A stretch of 64,000 nucleotides of DNA from Flavobacteriales bacterium (GCA_021739695.1 JAIPBM010000005.1:124001-188000), one strand, 5' to 3'; positions 53,801 to 63,164 are shown, counted from the stretch's first letter. The notes: a model not told the origin generated them from the letters alone. Made by a program: numbers and translations.

Positions 53801-55681
53801 TATAGGGCCTTGGACGCCTGTTGCTCCATCGACACCATCGATTCCGTCAATACCATCTGTTCCAGCGATGCCTTGGATTCCTTGTGGACCTGTTGCACCT
53901 GTCAGACCTATAGGGCCTTGAGCACCTGTGGCTCCATCAAGTCCATCGATTCCATCAATACCATTCGCGCCAGCTATGCCTTGGATTCCTTGTGGACCGG
54001 TTGCACCTGTCAGACCTGTAGGGCCTTGAGCACCTGTTGCGCCATCTACACCATCAATTCCATCAATACCATTTGCACCAGCTATGCCTTGGATTCCTTG
54101 CGGACCTGTTGCACCTGTCAGACCTGTAGGGCCTTGGGCTCCGGTTGCACCATCGACACCATCAATTCCGTCAATACCATTTGCACCAGCAACGCCTTGG
54201 AGTCCTTGCGGACCTGTTGCACCTGTCAGACCTGTCGGGCCTTGCGCTCCGGTTGCGCCATCGACACCATCAATTCCATCCATTCCATTTGCGCCAGCAA
54301 TACCTTGGATTCCTTGAGTACCAGTCGCGCCCGTCAATCCTGTAGGGCCTTGCGCTCCGGTTGCGCCATCGACACCATCAATTCCGTCAATACCATTTGC
54401 TCCAGCGATGCCTTGGATTCCTTGTGGACCAGTCGCACCCGTTAGACCTATTGGGCCTTGAGCACCTGTGGCTCCTGTATTTCCTGTTGGACCTTGAGGA
54501 CCTGTTAGACCCGTTGGGCCTTGGACGCCTGTTGCTCCATCGACACCATTAATTCCGTCAATACCATTTGCTCCTGCTATGCCTTGGATTCCTTGTGGAC
54601 CAGTTGCACCCGTCAGACCTGTAGGGCCTTGTGCACCTGTGGCTCCATCGACACCATCAATTCCATCAATACCATTCGCGCCAGTAATACCTTGGATTCC
54701 TTGAGGACCAGTTGCGCCTGTTAGACCTGTAGGACCTTGTGCACCTGTGGCTCCATCAAGTCCATCGATTCCATCAATACCATTTGCACCAGCAACGCCT
54801 TGGATTCCTTGAGGACCAGTTGCACCTGTCAGACCTGTAGGGCCTTGCGCTCCGGTTACGCCATCGACACCATCAATTCCGTCAACACCATTTGCTCCTG
54901 CTATGCCTTGGATTCCTTGTGGACCTGTTGCACCTGTCAGACCTGTAGGGCCTTGCGCTCCTGTTGCTCCATCGACACCATCGATTCCGTCAATACCATC
55001 TGTTCCAGCGGTGCCTTGTATTCCTTGTGGACCTGTTGCTCCTGTTAGACCTATAGGGCCTTGAGCACCTGTGGCTCCATCGACACCATCAATTCCATCA
55101 ATACCATCTGCACCAGCTATGCCTTGGATTCCTTGTGGACCTGTTGCGCCTGTTAGACCTGTAGGACCTTGTGCACCTGTGGCTCCATCAAGTCCATCGA
55201 TTCCATCAATACCATCTGCGCCAGCTATGCCTTGGATTCCTTGCGGACCTGTTGGGCCAACTGGACCGGCCACTACATCGCCAGCGGTTTTCGCATACAA
55301 CGCGTAAGGAACGCTCAACAATTGGCTTGTTCCCAATATTGAATAATTTGTTCCTCCTGTTAGATCGGCCTTTGTGAGAATAAAGTGAGACCCAGCTCCC
55401 CAATCAATCTCTGAGAAATCCCCAAAAAACACATTGCCAGTTCCGATCTCCAAACTCACCAAACCATTGGCGTTGGTCATGGCCGTGTGTGTTTCTATAA
55501 AAACAACTGAACCCGAACTACTCCCCTGAAGGATACGGACCTCCATTCCAATTGCTTGATTTGTGACCAGATTGTTGTTGTCATCTCGTACAACAGCCTG
55601 ATAGCTCATTTTTTCAGGAGCCTGAGCAAAAACTGAGGTGGCAAGAAGTAGTGTTATGAGGAATGCGTACAGTTTTTTCAT
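47813..55681 (-). CDS. giant collagen-like repeat surface protein
   Basis: The 2622-residue protein has a signal peptide ([20 protein letters not shown]) and a conserved Bacteroidota N-terminal domain ([20 protein letters not shown] to [10 protein letters not shown], about 25-135). A main Gly-X-Y tract of about 1020 residues, made of 25 copies of a 36-residue unit plus a less regular end, reaches roughly residue 1165. Shorter Gly-X-Y blocks lie near 1435-1515, 1745-1815 and 1960-1985. Between them are beta-rich head or stalk segments ([36 protein letters not shown]) like tail-fibre and trimeric adhesin proteins, and a jelly-roll-like segment near 1600-1740. A triple-helical fibrous adhesin is inferred. 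No T9SS sorting domain is seen at its C-terminus ([20 protein letters not shown]). It starts 3 bases after a small T9SS-sorted protein gene. Confidence 0.9.
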   Translation of the reverse strand: MKKLYAFLITLLLATSVFAQAPEKMSYQAVVRDDNNNLVTNQAIGMEVRILQGSSSGSVVFIETHTAMTNANGLVSLEIGTGNVFFGDFSEIDWGAGSHFILTKADLTGGTNYSILGTSQLLSVPYALYAKTAGDVVAGPVGPTGPQGIQGIAGADGIDGIDGLDGATGAQGPTGLTGATGPQGIQGIAGADGIDGIDGVDGATGAQGPIGLTGATGPQGIQGTAGTDGIDGIDGVDGATGAQGPTGLTGATGPQGIQGIAGANGVDGIDGVDGVTGAQGPTGLTGATGPQGIQGVAGANGIDGIDGLDGATGAQGPTGLTGATGPQGIQGITGANGIDGIDGVDGATGAQGPTGLTGATGPQGIQGIAGANGIDGINGVDGATGVQGPTGLTGPQGPTGNTGATGAQGPIGLTGATGPQGIQGIAGANGIDGIDGVDGATGAQGPTGLTGATGTQGIQGIAGANGMDGIDGVDGATGAQGPTGLTGATGPQGLQGVAGANGIDGIDGVDGATGAQGPTGLTGATGPQGIQGIAGANGIDGIDGVDGATGAQGPTGLTGATGPQGIQGIAGANGIDGIDGLDGATGAQGPIGLTGATGPQGIQGIAGTDGIDGIDGVDGATGVQGPIGLTGATGPQGIQGIAGANGIDGINGVDGATGAQGPTGLTGATGPQGIQGVAGANGIDGVDGATGAQGPTGLTGATGPQGIQGIAGANGINGIDGIDGIDGATGAQGPIGLTGATGPQGLQGVAGANGIDGIDGVDGATGAQGPTGLTGATGQQGPQGIAGADGIDGINGVDGATGAQGPTGLTGATGPQGIQGVAGANGIDGIDGVDGATGAQGPTGLTGATGQQGIQGVAGADGIDGIDGVDGATGAQGPTGLTGATGPQGIQGVAGANGIDGIDGVDGATGAQGPTGLTGATGPQGIQGVAGANGIDGIDGVDGATGAQGPIGLTGATGQQGPQGIAGADGIDGINGVDGATGAQGPTGLTGATGPQGIQGIAGADGIDGIDGLDGATGAQGPTGLTGATGPQGIQGIAGADGIDGIDGVDGATGAQGPTGLTGLTGATGAQGIQGATGAVGATGATGAQGPTGDTGLTGAQGPIGNTGATGLTGLTGPTGNTGAIGATGAQGPTGNTGAQGPTGLTGATGAQGPTGAQGATGPLVAGTSGQTLRHDGSDWVANSVLYNDGTNVGVGTTSPSGKLHVNGDLVVDGDIRGAGSELNIYQNSTFDNGSGVELNNGHATLVSSGGGELWMAHYDGGNWYNKFHGSSSAISIGDLDNQGNGHRIDVDDANGRILVPTGNVGIGTTSPDAKLHVEGNLMLSNSSSNVDIQINTPTRSTIYPDGSNVPDDNGIQLRSKGLGVLYLNDDNNGDIRMVYGGGNVGIGTTDATAKLDVAGTIKTYDFQMTTGATDGYVLTSDVDGVASWQSTASLVGPAGATGATGAQGPTGAQGIQGVTGPTGAAGSNGNDGADGATGATGSTGTNGLAGADGATGPTGATGAQGPTGPIAGSDKQVNFNDGGNAGADAEFVYDKTTNHAAIGTSTVNDNAILELSGTDGALLLPRLTTSQRNALTAEAGMMIFNTDDDEVQEASGGQTSTIFGNGAVGGGLGALDYEQMTFTPTVSGVITQIQLYASGSNTGSLIINDGPNGSCGSPTTLGTSDAITTTNSAWNTWVFSTPVSVTSGTTYYITVSNSSIGASFESGDDATTGYYGTFMCSPSSGSYATQITVVSGGSVIWTNNQGPAGADGATGAQGIQGVAGPTGATGATGSTGTNGLAGADGATGPTGAIGATGPTGPQGPTGAFGVVGTTGQTLYNDGSDWVATSNIFHNGSQIVIGGTSGYSSSKLTVRGGGLVVWGSTGSLLDASGNNHGHDVDVALTIDGKASEDILRVRNNNGTQLVTIDPNGNLGVGANTPGAKLDVNGQVKITGGTPGIGKVLTSDANGLATWESAAAGPTGATGATGAVGPTGAQGPTGPSGPEYYAGTGLDLASGFFNITSSVVTSNYNGNVTAVGFYGSGSGLTNIGSTAIADGSIANADVSATAAIAFSKLNITKNDIVGLGIPEDDYDTTYDAGEGLSLNGTTFSINSSVVTSNYQGSVLAAAFSGSGSGLTNLNASNLSSGTVASARLAGSYSGITGVGTLSSGVWNGTAITVANGGTGANNASDARTNLGLAIGTDVQAYNAGLTSIAGLTTDAGKMIYTTGSNTYATTDISYVGREFLSKINGYEMRTYIELGSSDYVVFAGARIDGDLLVNGNVTADTLLGDGSQLTGVVATDIADGAITNAKLADGAVYGAKIANQSITASKMYTGAVWTNHIADGAVTLSKLDDAGGEGKILRSNQYNRFEIVDETIYTAGTGLALNGTEFSIESSVVTSNYQGSVLAAAFSGSGSGLTNLNASNLSSGTVASARLAGSYSGITGVGTLSSGVWNGTAITVANGGTGANNASDARTNLGLAIGTDVQPFSQALTYIAGLTTAADKMIYTTGSDTYNVTDFTVFGRSLVGSADASAARTNLGLGTGDGPGFASLEVAGTITTTGLNSLGADISLAAEATTDVDLAVDPIFQKSLIVVLKNTSVGSIGVYYDNFGSSVFLNAGEVATFMRNGTDSFSYIYKF
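48275..48547 (-). repeat. 273-bp direct repeat, copy 2 (within the collagen-like gene)
   Basis: This stretch is almost identical to 49124-49396; I see only about four base differences. It encodes [20 protein letters not shown] through [20 protein letters not shown]. The copies are 849 bases apart and in frame, so the gene has an internal duplicated module. Confidence 0.9.
49124..49396 (-). repeat. 273-bp direct repeat, copy 1 (within the collagen-like gene)
   Basis: This is the partner of 48275-48547, differing at about four positions. The near identity of two coding copies points to a recent duplication or continuing gene conversion. Confidence 0.9.
52480..55248 (-). repeat. 25-copy tandem repeat of a 108-bp collagen unit
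   Basis: The unit encodes 12 Gly-X-Y triplets: [19 protein letters not shown], then [18 protein letters not shown] count 25 copies. Copy 7 carries an extra seven triplets, copy 15 lacks one triplet and copy 16 has one extra, so the triplet frame is kept. The 60 bases starting at 52741 are identical to those at 53281, exactly five units away, which indicates block duplication. The final base of each unit drifts little, so slippage or unequal exchange is probably recent. Confidence 0.92.
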
Positions 55682-55684
55682 GTA

Positions 55685-56215
55685 TCAGGTCTTAATGATC
55701 TTGAAGGTTTTTATTGGCTTTTGGCTATCGGCAATGGTCAGATAATAGGTAGCCATAGCGAATTGGTCCATGCGTATTGCTGTACTGGAATCCACGATAT
55801 TTCCATCGAGCAAAAGTTTTCCAGCGACATCGTAAAGCTGATAACTCAGGTCTTCGTAATTATAGTTGCCGATGACGAGATTGAGCACATCGGTTGTCGG
55901 ATTAGGATAAGCTGAAAGTTGTAGGACTATCTCTGGAATATCGATGCCAAGTACAGTGGAGATTTCATACGGTTGTTGAACGCCCTCAGCCATAGAACCT
56001 CCCGGTAGTGAGTTCGTGTGGTATACGACTTGTCCGATAGAATAGCTGATGGTTCCGGTACTTCCAGAAAGTTCAGATCCTGAAGCATTGATGGATTCTT
56101 GTGCTCGAATTTCCCGTAGGCTAGCAAAAAGAATTAGGATACTACAAAAGATGTATCTCACAGATTGGGGGGTCGGATAGGTTTTGACTTGTCTACAGAA
56201 CAAACCTTCCCGCAT
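55685..56215 (-). CDS. small exported protein with T9SS type A sorting domain
   Basis: The 176-residue protein has a hydrophobic export signal (RYIFCSILILFASLREIRAQ, about 20-39). A conserved segment follows (SGSELSGSTGTISYSIGQVV and GGSMAEGVQQPYEI, about 46-82). A T9SS C-terminal sorting domain starts at YPNPTTDVLNLVIG and ends KTFKIIKT. The middle segment is found next to large repeat proteins in many Bacteroidota. It is followed after only 3 bases by the collagen-like gene, so they are co-transcribed and probably work together, for example as an anchor or cap. That role is inference. The N-region is unusually long, so the true start could be a little downstream. Confidence 0.82.
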   Translation of the reverse strand: MREGLFCRQVKTYPTPQSVRYIFCSILILFASLREIRAQESINASGSELSGSTGTISYSIGQVVYHTNSLPGGSMAEGVQQPYEISTVLGIDIPEIVLQLSAYPNPTTDVLNLVIGNYNYEDLSYQLYDVAGKLLLDGNIVDSSTAIRMDQFAMATYYLTIADSQKPIKTFKIIKT

Positions 56216-56351
56216 ACTTGAAAAAGACAGATAGGTTCAACTATTTAGCCCAACATCAGAGAACAGTCGATGAAATAGTTGGTCAGTACCGATAAACTTC
56301 GATGGACAACGATTAGGGCCATCCGATATCCCTTGCGCCCTGTTTAAGGAC

Positions 56352-57590
56352 TCAAGAAAGACTGTAGATCAATAGGCCGCTCAATAGTTTTGGGACCACG
56401 TAGGTGCTTTTAGGCGGCATGGTCTTACCCTGGTCTGAAATGGCATAGAATTCTTGACCCGAAACCGGAAATAAAGAAAACGCCAAACTGAATTTGCCTG
56501 AATCAACAAGTCGCTCCAACTCCTGAGGACCTTTAGTTCCAGGTACAAAACTGATGCGGTCATCATTTCGAAGATCGCGGATACCTAGCAGTGGCGCCAA
56601 AATATGATTGGAAAGAATGCTTACATCCAACGCGGACACTGCTTCTGTACTTCTGCGATGCCTGTACACCAACTTATACCAGTGTCCTCCAAGACACATT
56701 CCGAAGTGCCCTTGTTGCTCTGGCTTTATAGGTATCTGCTCCTTGAAGTAAACTTCAAAATCTTTAGATAGCTCTTCCAAGAATTGTGAAACACCCATGT
56801 TCCCCAGATCTTTTACAATGCGGTTGTACTCATAGATCTTGAGCTGATCGTCTGGAAAAAAAATGCCCAAGAAATAATTCCAAGATTCATCTCCGGTCAC
56901 TTGAGCAGACTGAAGCCATTTATCATGCGCAAGCAACACGGAAGAAGCTGATCGATGATGACCATCTGCAATATAGATGTGTTCCAACAGTCCCAATTTC
57001 TCGGAAAACTTTGCCGTCCAATTTGGGTCACTTACTTGCCATAGCTGATGTTTCTTGCCTTCATCATCCTCAAAATCCAGAAGCGGAGGATTCTGTCGAA
57101 TGATCTCAGTTAACAATTCCAAACTGCCATTTCTGGGATATGTGAAGCAAACTGGCTCGGCATTGATATCGCAAACGGAGAGATACTCCTTCAGGATTTT
57201 CTCTCGACTTGCAATCGTCTGTTCATGTATGCGTATCACTCCACTATCATAATCCTCAACAGAAGCGCAGCCCATAATTCCTGTAAAAGATGCTTTACCT
57301 ATATGCTGGGTATATACATAGAAGCTGGGAGCACCGTCTTTCTGAAAAATTCCTTGATCAAATAAACGCTGGTAGACTTCCTTACTTTGGTTGAAAAGTT
57401 GAGTGGAATTGGCTGGAAACCGCTGACCCGTGAGCACCTCTGGCCTAATAATGTTGAGGAACGACTCTGGGTTAGACCTGAGGATATCTTTGATCTGTTT
57501 CCCGCTATACGAATCATACGAACGACTTACAACTTTCGCTGCAATATCAGGTCGAGGATGAATGCCTCGGAAAGGTCTGACGCGTGCCAT
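56352..57590 (-). CDS. DUF1015 family protein
   Basis: The 412-residue cytoplasmic protein starts MARVRPFRGIHPRPDIAAKV, matching DUF1015 (RPF-G). It has the conserved YVYTQHIGKASFTGIMG, IADGHHRSASSVLLAHD and SFVPGTKG segments. The GHHRSAS motif is the family hallmark and is reminiscent of a phosphate-binding or catalytic centre. The reaction is not known to me. In Bacteroidota it is commonly located just after serC and serA, as here (18-base gap from serA), suggesting a link to serine metabolism. Confidence 0.9.
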   Translation of the reverse strand: MARVRPFRGIHPRPDIAAKVVSRSYDSYSGKQIKDILRSNPESFLNIIRPEVLTGQRFPANSTQLFNQSKEVYQRLFDQGIFQKDGAPSFYVYTQHIGKASFTGIMGCASVEDYDSGVIRIHEQTIASREKILKEYLSVCDINAEPVCFTYPRNGSLELLTEIIRQNPPLLDFEDDEGKKHQLWQVSDPNWTAKFSEKLGLLEHIYIADGHHRSASSVLLAHDKWLQSAQVTGDESWNYFLGIFFPDDQLKIYEYNRIVKDLGNMGVSQFLEELSKDFEVYFKEQIPIKPEQQGHFGMCLGGHWYKLVYRHRRSTEAVSALDVSILSNHILAPLLGIRDLRNDDRISFVPGTKGPQELERLVDSGKFSLAFSLFPVSGQEFYAISDQGKTMPPKSTYVVPKLLSGLLIYSLS

Positions 57591-57608
57591 TTTGTAAATA
57601 TGGATAAA

Positions 57609-58565
57609 TCAGGAGATTGCCGCGATGACCTTCTCGGCCAACTCAATCCCGATTCTTGTTTGAGCCTCATTGGTAGAAGCCCCGATGTGAGGTGTAACAG
57701 AAACTCTAGGATGATCTAACAACGCTTGATTAGGACTTGGTTCATCTTCAAACACATCCAAACCGGCACCGCCAACCTGACCTGATTCCAATGCATCGAG
57801 AAGAGCTTCCTCATCAATTACCCCACCTCGAGAGGCATTTAACAAAACGACTCCATACTTCATTGCAGCCATTGCTTCTTTCCCGATCATCGGACCACCC
57901 TTAGGCTTCGGAACATGAAAGGAAATAATATCAGCCACAGAAATCAATTCTTCGAAGGTGGAAGATTTAAATAACATCTTGAATTGAATGGCATTGGGAA
58001 GGTCAGTCTCTAACTCACATTGCTGAACGAAGGGATCATACATGATGACTTTCATGCCTAAGCCAAGAGACATTTTTGCCAAAGCCTGACCAATTCTTCC
58101 AAAACCAACAATCCCCAAGGTTTTTCCTTGTAATTCCCATCCACCAGCAAAGGCTTTCTTAAGGACATTGAACTCCGTATGTCCTTGCATTGGCATTAGC
58201 CTGTTTGATAAATGAATGAACCGTGCAATGGCAAAAAGATGCGCCAAAACCAATTCAGCCACTGATTGTGACGATGCTGCCGGAGTGTTGATTACCGCGA
58301 CACCATTTGCTTCCGCGGATTTTAAGTCGATATTATCTACTCCAACACCAGCTCTACCGATGACTTTCAAACTGGTTGAACACGACAATTCTAGTTCGGT
58401 AATCTTAGTGGCGCTTCGTACTAATACACCCACAACCTGATTATCTCGGATGAAATCGGCAAGTTGGTCTTGCGGAACTTTTTCTGTTCGGATCTCAAAT
58501 CCTGCCCGTTCCAGAAGTTCTCTTCCCGAAACATCTATGCCATCGTTTGCTAGGATCAGCGCCAT
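57609..58565 (-). CDS. serA: D-3-phosphoglycerate dehydrogenase (D-2-hydroxyacid dehydrogenase family)
   Basis: The 318-residue enzyme has the NAD-binding GFGRIG at 154-159 and the substrate-loop segment RAGVGVDNID. The catalytic Arg is in NASRGGVIDEEALL and the catalytic His in TPHIGAST. It lacks the C-terminal ACT domain of the 410-residue E. coli SerA, so serine feedback through that domain is absent. The gene directly abuts serC (TAA immediately followed by ATG) and is followed by DUF1015, so assignment to the first step of serine synthesis is well supported by context. Confidence 0.93.
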   Translation of the reverse strand: MALILANDGIDVSGRELLERAGFEIRTEKVPQDQLADFIRDNQVVGVLVRSATKITELELSCSTSLKVIGRAGVGVDNIDLKSAEANGVAVINTPAASSQSVAELVLAHLFAIARFIHLSNRLMPMQGHTEFNVLKKAFAGGWELQGKTLGIVGFGRIGQALAKMSLGLGMKVIMYDPFVQQCELETDLPNAIQFKMLFKSSTFEELISVADIISFHVPKPKGGPMIGKEAMAAMKYGVVLLNASRGGVIDEEALLDALESGQVGGAGLDVFEDEPSPNQALLDHPRVSVTPHIGASTNEAQTRIGIELAEKVIAAIS

Positions 58566-59657
58566 TTATCCGTGAATTCGTTCAAACTCCTTCATTACGT
58601 CTACCAACACCTGAACACTTTCCAGAGGCAAAGCGTTGTACATGCTTGCCCTAAATCCACCAACAGATCTGTGACCTTTCAATCCACTGATGTGTGCGGC
58701 ATCCAACATTTTACTGAACAGGTCATTGAGCGAATCATCGTTTAACACAAACGTGGCATTCATTCTAGAGCGATCTTCTTTTTCAGCTGTACCATTGAAC
58801 ATCGGATTTCTGTCTATTTCTCCATAAAGAAGGTCCGACTTCTCCTGATTTCGCTTATCCATCCATGGAATGCCTCCGTTCTTTTTTAACCACTCTAATG
58901 TTAACATAGACACGTAAATAGAATAGACCGGAGGCGTATTATACATGCTTTCTCCTTCAATGTGAACAGCATAATCCAACATGGACGGAATGTCTCGACC
59001 GGTTTTACCAAGTAATTCATCCTTCACAATTGCAAGCGTAACTCCCGCTGGACCTAGATTCTTTTGCGCCCCAGCGTAAATCAATCCATAATCAGCAACG
59101 TTAACAGGTCGACTGAAAATATCAGACGACATATCCGCAATCAAAATGGAATCCGTTTTAGGTATGTCGAAGAACTCTGTACCGTAAATGGTATTGTTGG
59201 TGGTATAATGAAGAAAGTCCAATCCAGTAGGAATGGCATACCCTTTTGGAACATAATTGTAGTTCTTATCCTTTGAAGATGCCACTATATCAATGTTTCC
59301 TAATCGTTTTGCTTCTTTAATTGCCTTGCTAGACCATACACCAGTATCAATGTAGCCTCCTTTTCCGTTTAAGGTCAGGAAATTCAAAGCGCTCATATAG
59401 AATTGAAGACTGGCTCCACCCTGCAAGAAAAGAACGGAATATCCATTTGGAACGTTCAGTACTTCTTTTACAAGGGCAACGGCATTTTCTGCCATCGCAA
59501 CCATCTCCTTACTCCGGTGCGACATTTCCAATATGGAAAGTCCGCTTCCCTTATACTCTAAAACAGCCTGACTCGCTTGTTGAAAAACCTCATTTGGTAG
59601 GATACAAGGACCCGCACTATAGTTGTGAATTTTGAGTGAACTAGAATTATCTGGCAT
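58566..59657 (-). CDS. serC: phosphoserine aminotransferase
   Basis: This 363-residue, PLP-dependent, class V aminotransferase starts HNYSAGPCILPNEVF and has the strong LQGGASLQFYMSALNFL segment. The PLP site is Lys199 in YAGAQKNLGPAGV, and Asp175 in IADMSSD is the expected ring-nitrogen partner. The C-terminal GHRSVGGFRASMYNALPLES is typical of SerC. It makes 3-phosphoserine from 3-phosphohydroxypyruvate and glutamate, and is also used in pyridoxal synthesis. It is the first gene of the serC-serA-DUF1015 operon. Confidence 0.96.
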   Translation of the reverse strand: MPDNSSSLKIHNYSAGPCILPNEVFQQASQAVLEYKGSGLSILEMSHRSKEMVAMAENAVALVKEVLNVPNGYSVLFLQGGASLQFYMSALNFLTLNGKGGYIDTGVWSSKAIKEAKRLGNIDIVASSKDKNYNYVPKGYAIPTGLDFLHYTTNNTIYGTEFFDIPKTDSILIADMSSDIFSRPVNVADYGLIYAGAQKNLGPAGVTLAIVKDELLGKTGRDIPSMLDYAVHIEGESMYNTPPVYSIYVSMLTLEWLKKNGGIPWMDKRNQEKSDLLYGEIDRNPMFNGTAEKEDRSRMNATFVLNDDSLNDLFSKMLDAAHISGLKGHRSVGGFRASMYNALPLESVQVLVDVMKEFERIHG

Positions 59658-59903
59658 CAGTTTAAATTTTATGGTGCGAAAGTCTTAAATTATTGGGAAA
59701 GAGCAGGTAACGCAGAAATGAACATCACAAAAATCTCATTCTCTTGTAGCAATTATCCGCACGAATCGGGTGTTACGATGTTCCATGCGTAGTTGTTCTG
59801 AATCCATCGTTAATAACTTATGAGGAAAATTATTTGTTTTAATCGAGAGTTCGTGTTCATTTGTTCTTACATTTAATCAATTGTTAACCAAAAACTATTT
59901 AAA

Positions 59904-60050
59904 ATGGCTGAAGCTTATTGTGTAAAATGCAAAGCAAAAAGAGAGATGAAAGACTCTAAAGAAGTGGTAATGAAAAATCAACGCAAAGCGTTGAAAGGAG
60001 TTTGCCCTACTTGCGGAACAGGAATGTTCAAGATCTTGGGTAAAGCTTAA
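59904..60050 (+). CDS. DUF5679 zinc-ribbon microprotein
   Basis: A 48-residue reading frame runs from MAEAYCVKCKAKREMKDSKE to GTGMFKILGKA. It has two CxxC knuckles (CVKC near residue 6 and CPTC near residue 34), which should bind one zinc, and many lysines. It matches the DUF5679 family. Too short for many gene finders, it is supported by the intact family pattern and an immediately following terminator. Function is unknown; a nucleic-acid or ribosome-associated role is a guess from its basic zinc-ribbon nature. Confidence 0.88.
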   Translation: MAEAYCVKCKAKREMKDSKEVVMKNQRKALKGVCPTCGTGMFKILGKA

Positions 60051-60128
60051 TTAGCTTAACTTTTTTACTTTGCTGTAATCAGCAGAGTGCTTTGCGGTTT
60101 TGGTTGCAACACCAAAACTTCAGAAACG

Positions 60129-60160
60129 AAAAGCCCTGATGATAATTCATCAGGGCTTTT
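60129..60160 (+). terminator. intrinsic terminator of the DUF5679 gene
   Basis: A perfect 13-bp stem (AAAAGCCCTGATG with CATCAGGGCTTTT) and a 6-base loop end in a T-run. It lies 78 bases past the stop codon and could also work in reverse. Confidence 0.85.
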
Positions 60161-60470
60161 ACTATTTATGGACTACAGCGAGCGACATAAATTTAAACAA
60201 GATCCAATCGGAGAATCTAACCTATCCTGCGCTAAACCCCGAGTATCAAGTATCCCGTTTCATGAATATTTAGAAGTCTGACGATTAGAGACCTTAATAC
60301 TCTTCTTGATGACTAGCGATGTCACGTAAATTAAGGTGACTTGGAAATACTAATCCAGTATTATGGAGAGTATCCGGATTCATAAAATACGCTTGCTGTG
60401 TAAATTCTGACGCTAAGAAAACTCAAGCATTTCAACTTATTGATTTAATGAACTAGGAAATACCAAAAGC

Positions 60471-60503
60471 AAAAAGCCACCATTGAAAGAATTCAATGGT
60501 GGC
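60471..60503 (-). terminator. intrinsic terminator of the gldLMN operon
   Basis: A perfect 12-bp stem (GCCACCATTGAA with TTCAATGGTGGC) and a 4-base loop are followed on the minus strand by TTTTTGCTTTTGG. It begins 22 bases after the gldN stop. Confidence 0.88.
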
Positions 60504-60525
60504 CTATACTCAAAATGCTAAAGAA

Positions 60526-61371
60526 TCAATATTCCCAAAGGTCATGCTCAAGAATAAATATTTCCTCCTTAATTTTTTCTGCCTCCAACAACTGATCGAT
60601 CCCATTCAACATGTACTCAGACACTAAACGGTCGTACACATTCTTTTCTTTGTAAATAAAAGAGCCGAACATCCGTTTCCAAAATATGTCTTCCATCGTT
60701 CGTCTTTCCGCATCATTCTGACGGTTAAACACTTCAGCACTTGCGAAAATGTTACGAGCTTCTGGAAAATAGACCCAAAACATAGGCTCCTTACCTCTTA
60801 CTTCTCCTGTAGTTCGGTCAATATTGTCAGCAACTGGTTGAATCCCAATAATTCTGACATCAAGAATTGACTTTTGTCGATCGAAGAACCAATCTTCCTT
60901 CAAACGAAACTCCTTCACATTTGCAGGCTGAAAATCCTCCTCGATAACAGTCATTTGCAAATCGTATGGTGGATCTGGACTCTCAATATATTGAGTATCA
61001 ATAAAGCTTAACTTTCTTTCGATTTCTGCCTTAGTAAGGGTCATGGTGAACTCATCATCCAGCGGATCATAAGCAGTCAAACTACCTTCTCTAACAGCCT
61101 CAATTATTACTTGTGTAAGGCTTCTACGATTCTTAATCGGTTCAGTTGGATAATATAAGGGATGATTGATTTTCTCTCGTAAGTCAAGTTTTCTCCAAAT
61201 ACGAGTTGACCACATCACATCCGCCTCACGCAAGTGGGTATATGGAATTACCTTTCTAGTAGGGTAATGCTCCTTAACATAAACCCCATCCAAAACATTC
61301 TGGCCAACAGCCCAGTTGCTTGCAAACGCACTTATGAAAACAACTGATAATATGACAAGTAACTTTTTCAT
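60526..61371 (-). CDS. gldN: gliding motility / T9SS protein GldN (PorN)
   Basis: The 281-residue periplasmic protein has a signal peptide (MKKLLVILSVVFISAFASNW, cut near VGQ). The family signature YTHLREADVMWSTRIWRKLD is followed by INHPLYYPTE, and EPMFWVYFPEARNIFASAEV lies in the second half. GldN forms the ring that, with GldK, joins the inner-membrane motor to the outer-membrane translocon. A second in-frame ATG at 61377 exists, but the GGGA site is correctly spaced only for the ATG at 61371. It is the last gene of the gldK-L-M-N order; a strong terminator follows. Confidence 0.94.
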   Translation of the reverse strand: MKKLLVILSVVFISAFASNWAVGQNVLDGVYVKEHYPTRKVIPYTHLREADVMWSTRIWRKLDLREKINHPLYYPTEPIKNRRSLTQVIIEAVREGSLTAYDPLDDEFTMTLTKAEIERKLSFIDTQYIESPDPPYDLQMTVIEEDFQPANVKEFRLKEDWFFDRQKSILDVRIIGIQPVADNIDRTTGEVRGKEPMFWVYFPEARNIFASAEVFNRQNDAERRTMEDIFWKRMFGSFIYKEKNVYDRLVSEYMLNGIDQLLEAEKIKEEIFILEHDLWEY

Positions 61372-61397
61372 GGTCATTCCCTTTTAGTTCAACCAAC

Positions 61398-63122
61398 CTA
61401 GTCCATCTTCAAGCTCACAGGCGAAAGTGGTACTGGAGTAACGCCTTCCGCAGGACGATTATTTTCGTCAAGCATCACAGCCTTAATATTTTCAATATAT
61501 ACCCTAGAACCCTTCTTCAACCTTTTTATCTGATCCAACTCACCGGGAGGTATGGTACTACCTACTACTTGCTTTGTAATAAGGTCAGTTCCTACCTGGT
61601 AAACCAAATCAAACTTTGTCACTTTAAAGAATAATTCGAAGTCGAATCCTTTCATTTTAGGTATCACAGTTGGGGCAGCAGCTAAACGATTTGCAGACAC
61701 CAAACCTTCTTCAACACCAGCAATAGTTGCAACTGGTGGAGGCACATCCTTCACCCTGAACTTAAAGTCCCCCATAGGACGAACTTTCCCATCTATCTCT
61801 GCACTTACTTTCACCGTTGCTTCACTACCACCTTTTACTTCCGCAATGTAATTCCCCTTACCGGCCTTAGAGTCTGCCTGAAGAGTTCCTCCAACCAGCG
61901 ATGGTTTCACCAACTCAGGCGCAACACCTGGAACCGAAATAGAAATAGGGTTCTTCACACCACGATAAAGCACATTCATTTTTGTAGGTGATACAACCAC
62001 TCCAGACTTCATTACCATATATTCGCCTTTGAACGGATATCTCAGGTATTGACCAGAAGGCGCTTTTACTTGAATAACACCTGAGTACTCCTTCAATCCT
62101 TCACTTGTCGCCTTAACAGTGTAAGTTCCTACACCTCGATCCACAACAACTGACGTGGAGTCCACTGAACCAACAATCACGTTTTTCGAAGTATCAACTT
62201 TACCTAATTGAACCTGCGGATTCTGAGTTGTACTGAACGCTGCAACGAAAATCTCGGCTTTGTAATCATCGCCCTGAAACACCAAGTTTGGAGCAATGAC
62301 CTTAGCAGCTAATGTGTCAAACTTAAAATCGCTGGCATCAACTTTTCGAAACAGATACTTAACCACATCTGATTCAGCATTTCTAACATCCGTTTGAATC
62401 TTAGTCAAATTGGTAATAACAGCAGCTAATGGAATATGGTAAAAATTAGCCAAAGGCCATGCCTCTGATTCTGTCTGACTCACTTTTAATTCAGCTTCTG
62501 TATTGAAGTTAATTTGAAGAGCATCCTTAATACTTTGTCCATCTTTATCATCAAGCTTGGTAATTAAGTTATCTCGAAAAGCGTTTATCTTATTAACTAG
62601 TTCACTAACAGTATGAGGACCCTCCTTAAGCTTTCCTTCCTCTCCACCAATGAGAATATTTGTAGGCACGTCATAGTTATCCTTTGAATTCACGTTGGTA
62701 AGTGAAAAAACAGAATCTAAAACGGTAATTGCCGCGTCCCGTTGAATCTCATTAGAAGCATTCTTAACGTTGTCCAACAAGACATTAACTTCAGTAGAAT
62801 CCAGTTTATCAGTACGCATAATCAAATACCTCTTCAGGTCTTCAATATGTTGTACCAGTTCCTCAGATGAAACTTGAACGTCAGTGGCCATATCATACCA
62901 CTTCTGAACCTTCTTTTGATCATTGAGCAACGCAATTTTGAACGCGTCATACTGTGACTCGTTCTTATTTGCGAAGTTCTTATTCGTAACGATCAAACTA
63001 TCATTTATCAAGATGAATGAGTTGAGGATTTCCTTGGATACGTTCAGCGCCAACAGGGCGGTGAGTACCAAGTACATCATACCAATCATCTTTTGTCTTG
63101 GGGTCTCTTTTCCTCCAGCCAT
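61398..63122 (-). CDS. gldM: gliding motility / T9SS motor protein GldM (PorM)
   Basis: The 574-residue protein has a short cytoplasmic start (MAGGKETPRQKMIGMMYLVL) leading into a single transmembrane helix (about 12-32). A long periplasmic part follows: a helical first domain to about residue 230 and then beta domains (AKVIAPNLVFQGDDYKAEIF; LVSANRLAAAPTVIPKMKGF). It is somewhat longer than the 510-520 residues common in the family. With GldL it forms the rotary motor that uses proton-motive force to energise T9SS and gliding; its periplasmic end contacts the GldK/GldN ring. It lies between gldL and gldN with short gaps. Confidence 0.94.
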   Translation of the reverse strand: MAGGKETPRQKMIGMMYLVLTALLALNVSKEILNSFILINDSLIVTNKNFANKNESQYDAFKIALLNDQKKVQKWYDMATDVQVSSEELVQHIEDLKRYLIMRTDKLDSTEVNVLLDNVKNASNEIQRDAAITVLDSVFSLTNVNSKDNYDVPTNILIGGEEGKLKEGPHTVSELVNKINAFRDNLITKLDDKDGQSIKDALQINFNTEAELKVSQTESEAWPLANFYHIPLAAVITNLTKIQTDVRNAESDVVKYLFRKVDASDFKFDTLAAKVIAPNLVFQGDDYKAEIFVAAFSTTQNPQVQLGKVDTSKNVIVGSVDSTSVVVDRGVGTYTVKATSEGLKEYSGVIQVKAPSGQYLRYPFKGEYMVMKSGVVVSPTKMNVLYRGVKNPISISVPGVAPELVKPSLVGGTLQADSKAGKGNYIAEVKGGSEATVKVSAEIDGKVRPMGDFKFRVKDVPPPVATIAGVEEGLVSANRLAAAPTVIPKMKGFDFELFFKVTKFDLVYQVGTDLITKQVVGSTIPPGELDQIKRLKKGSRVYIENIKAVMLDENNRPAEGVTPVPLSPVSLKMD

Positions 63123-63164
63123 TTCTTAATTCCAGTAGGTTTTTAGCTTCTTAAACGAATCTGT

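Larger units (their letters stand above)
60051..60525. other. 475-base gene-free stretch
   Basis: Between the DUF5679 gene and gldN no coding potential is convincing; a 64-codon open frame at 60087-60281 crosses a terminator hairpin and has no family features. The stretch holds two terminators facing each other (60129-60160 and 60471-60503). The 310 bases between them show nothing I can identify. Confidence 0.75.

Noticed and set aside
52514-54724. Long plus-strand open frames (up to 319 codons) rich in Cys, Thr and Ser.
   Set aside because: They are mirror images of the collagen repeats on the minus strand, kept open by the repeated codon pattern, with no start signals or domains.
52480-55248. 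Regular 108-bp repeats that could suggest a CRISPR array or satellite.
   Set aside because: The repeats are in frame, encode Gly-X-Y triplets without spacers, and continue into the rest of a single open gene.
60161-60470. The gap between the two terminators as a tRNA or small RNA gene.
   Set aside because: No cloverleaf arms, T-loop sequence or promoter box could be found by eye.
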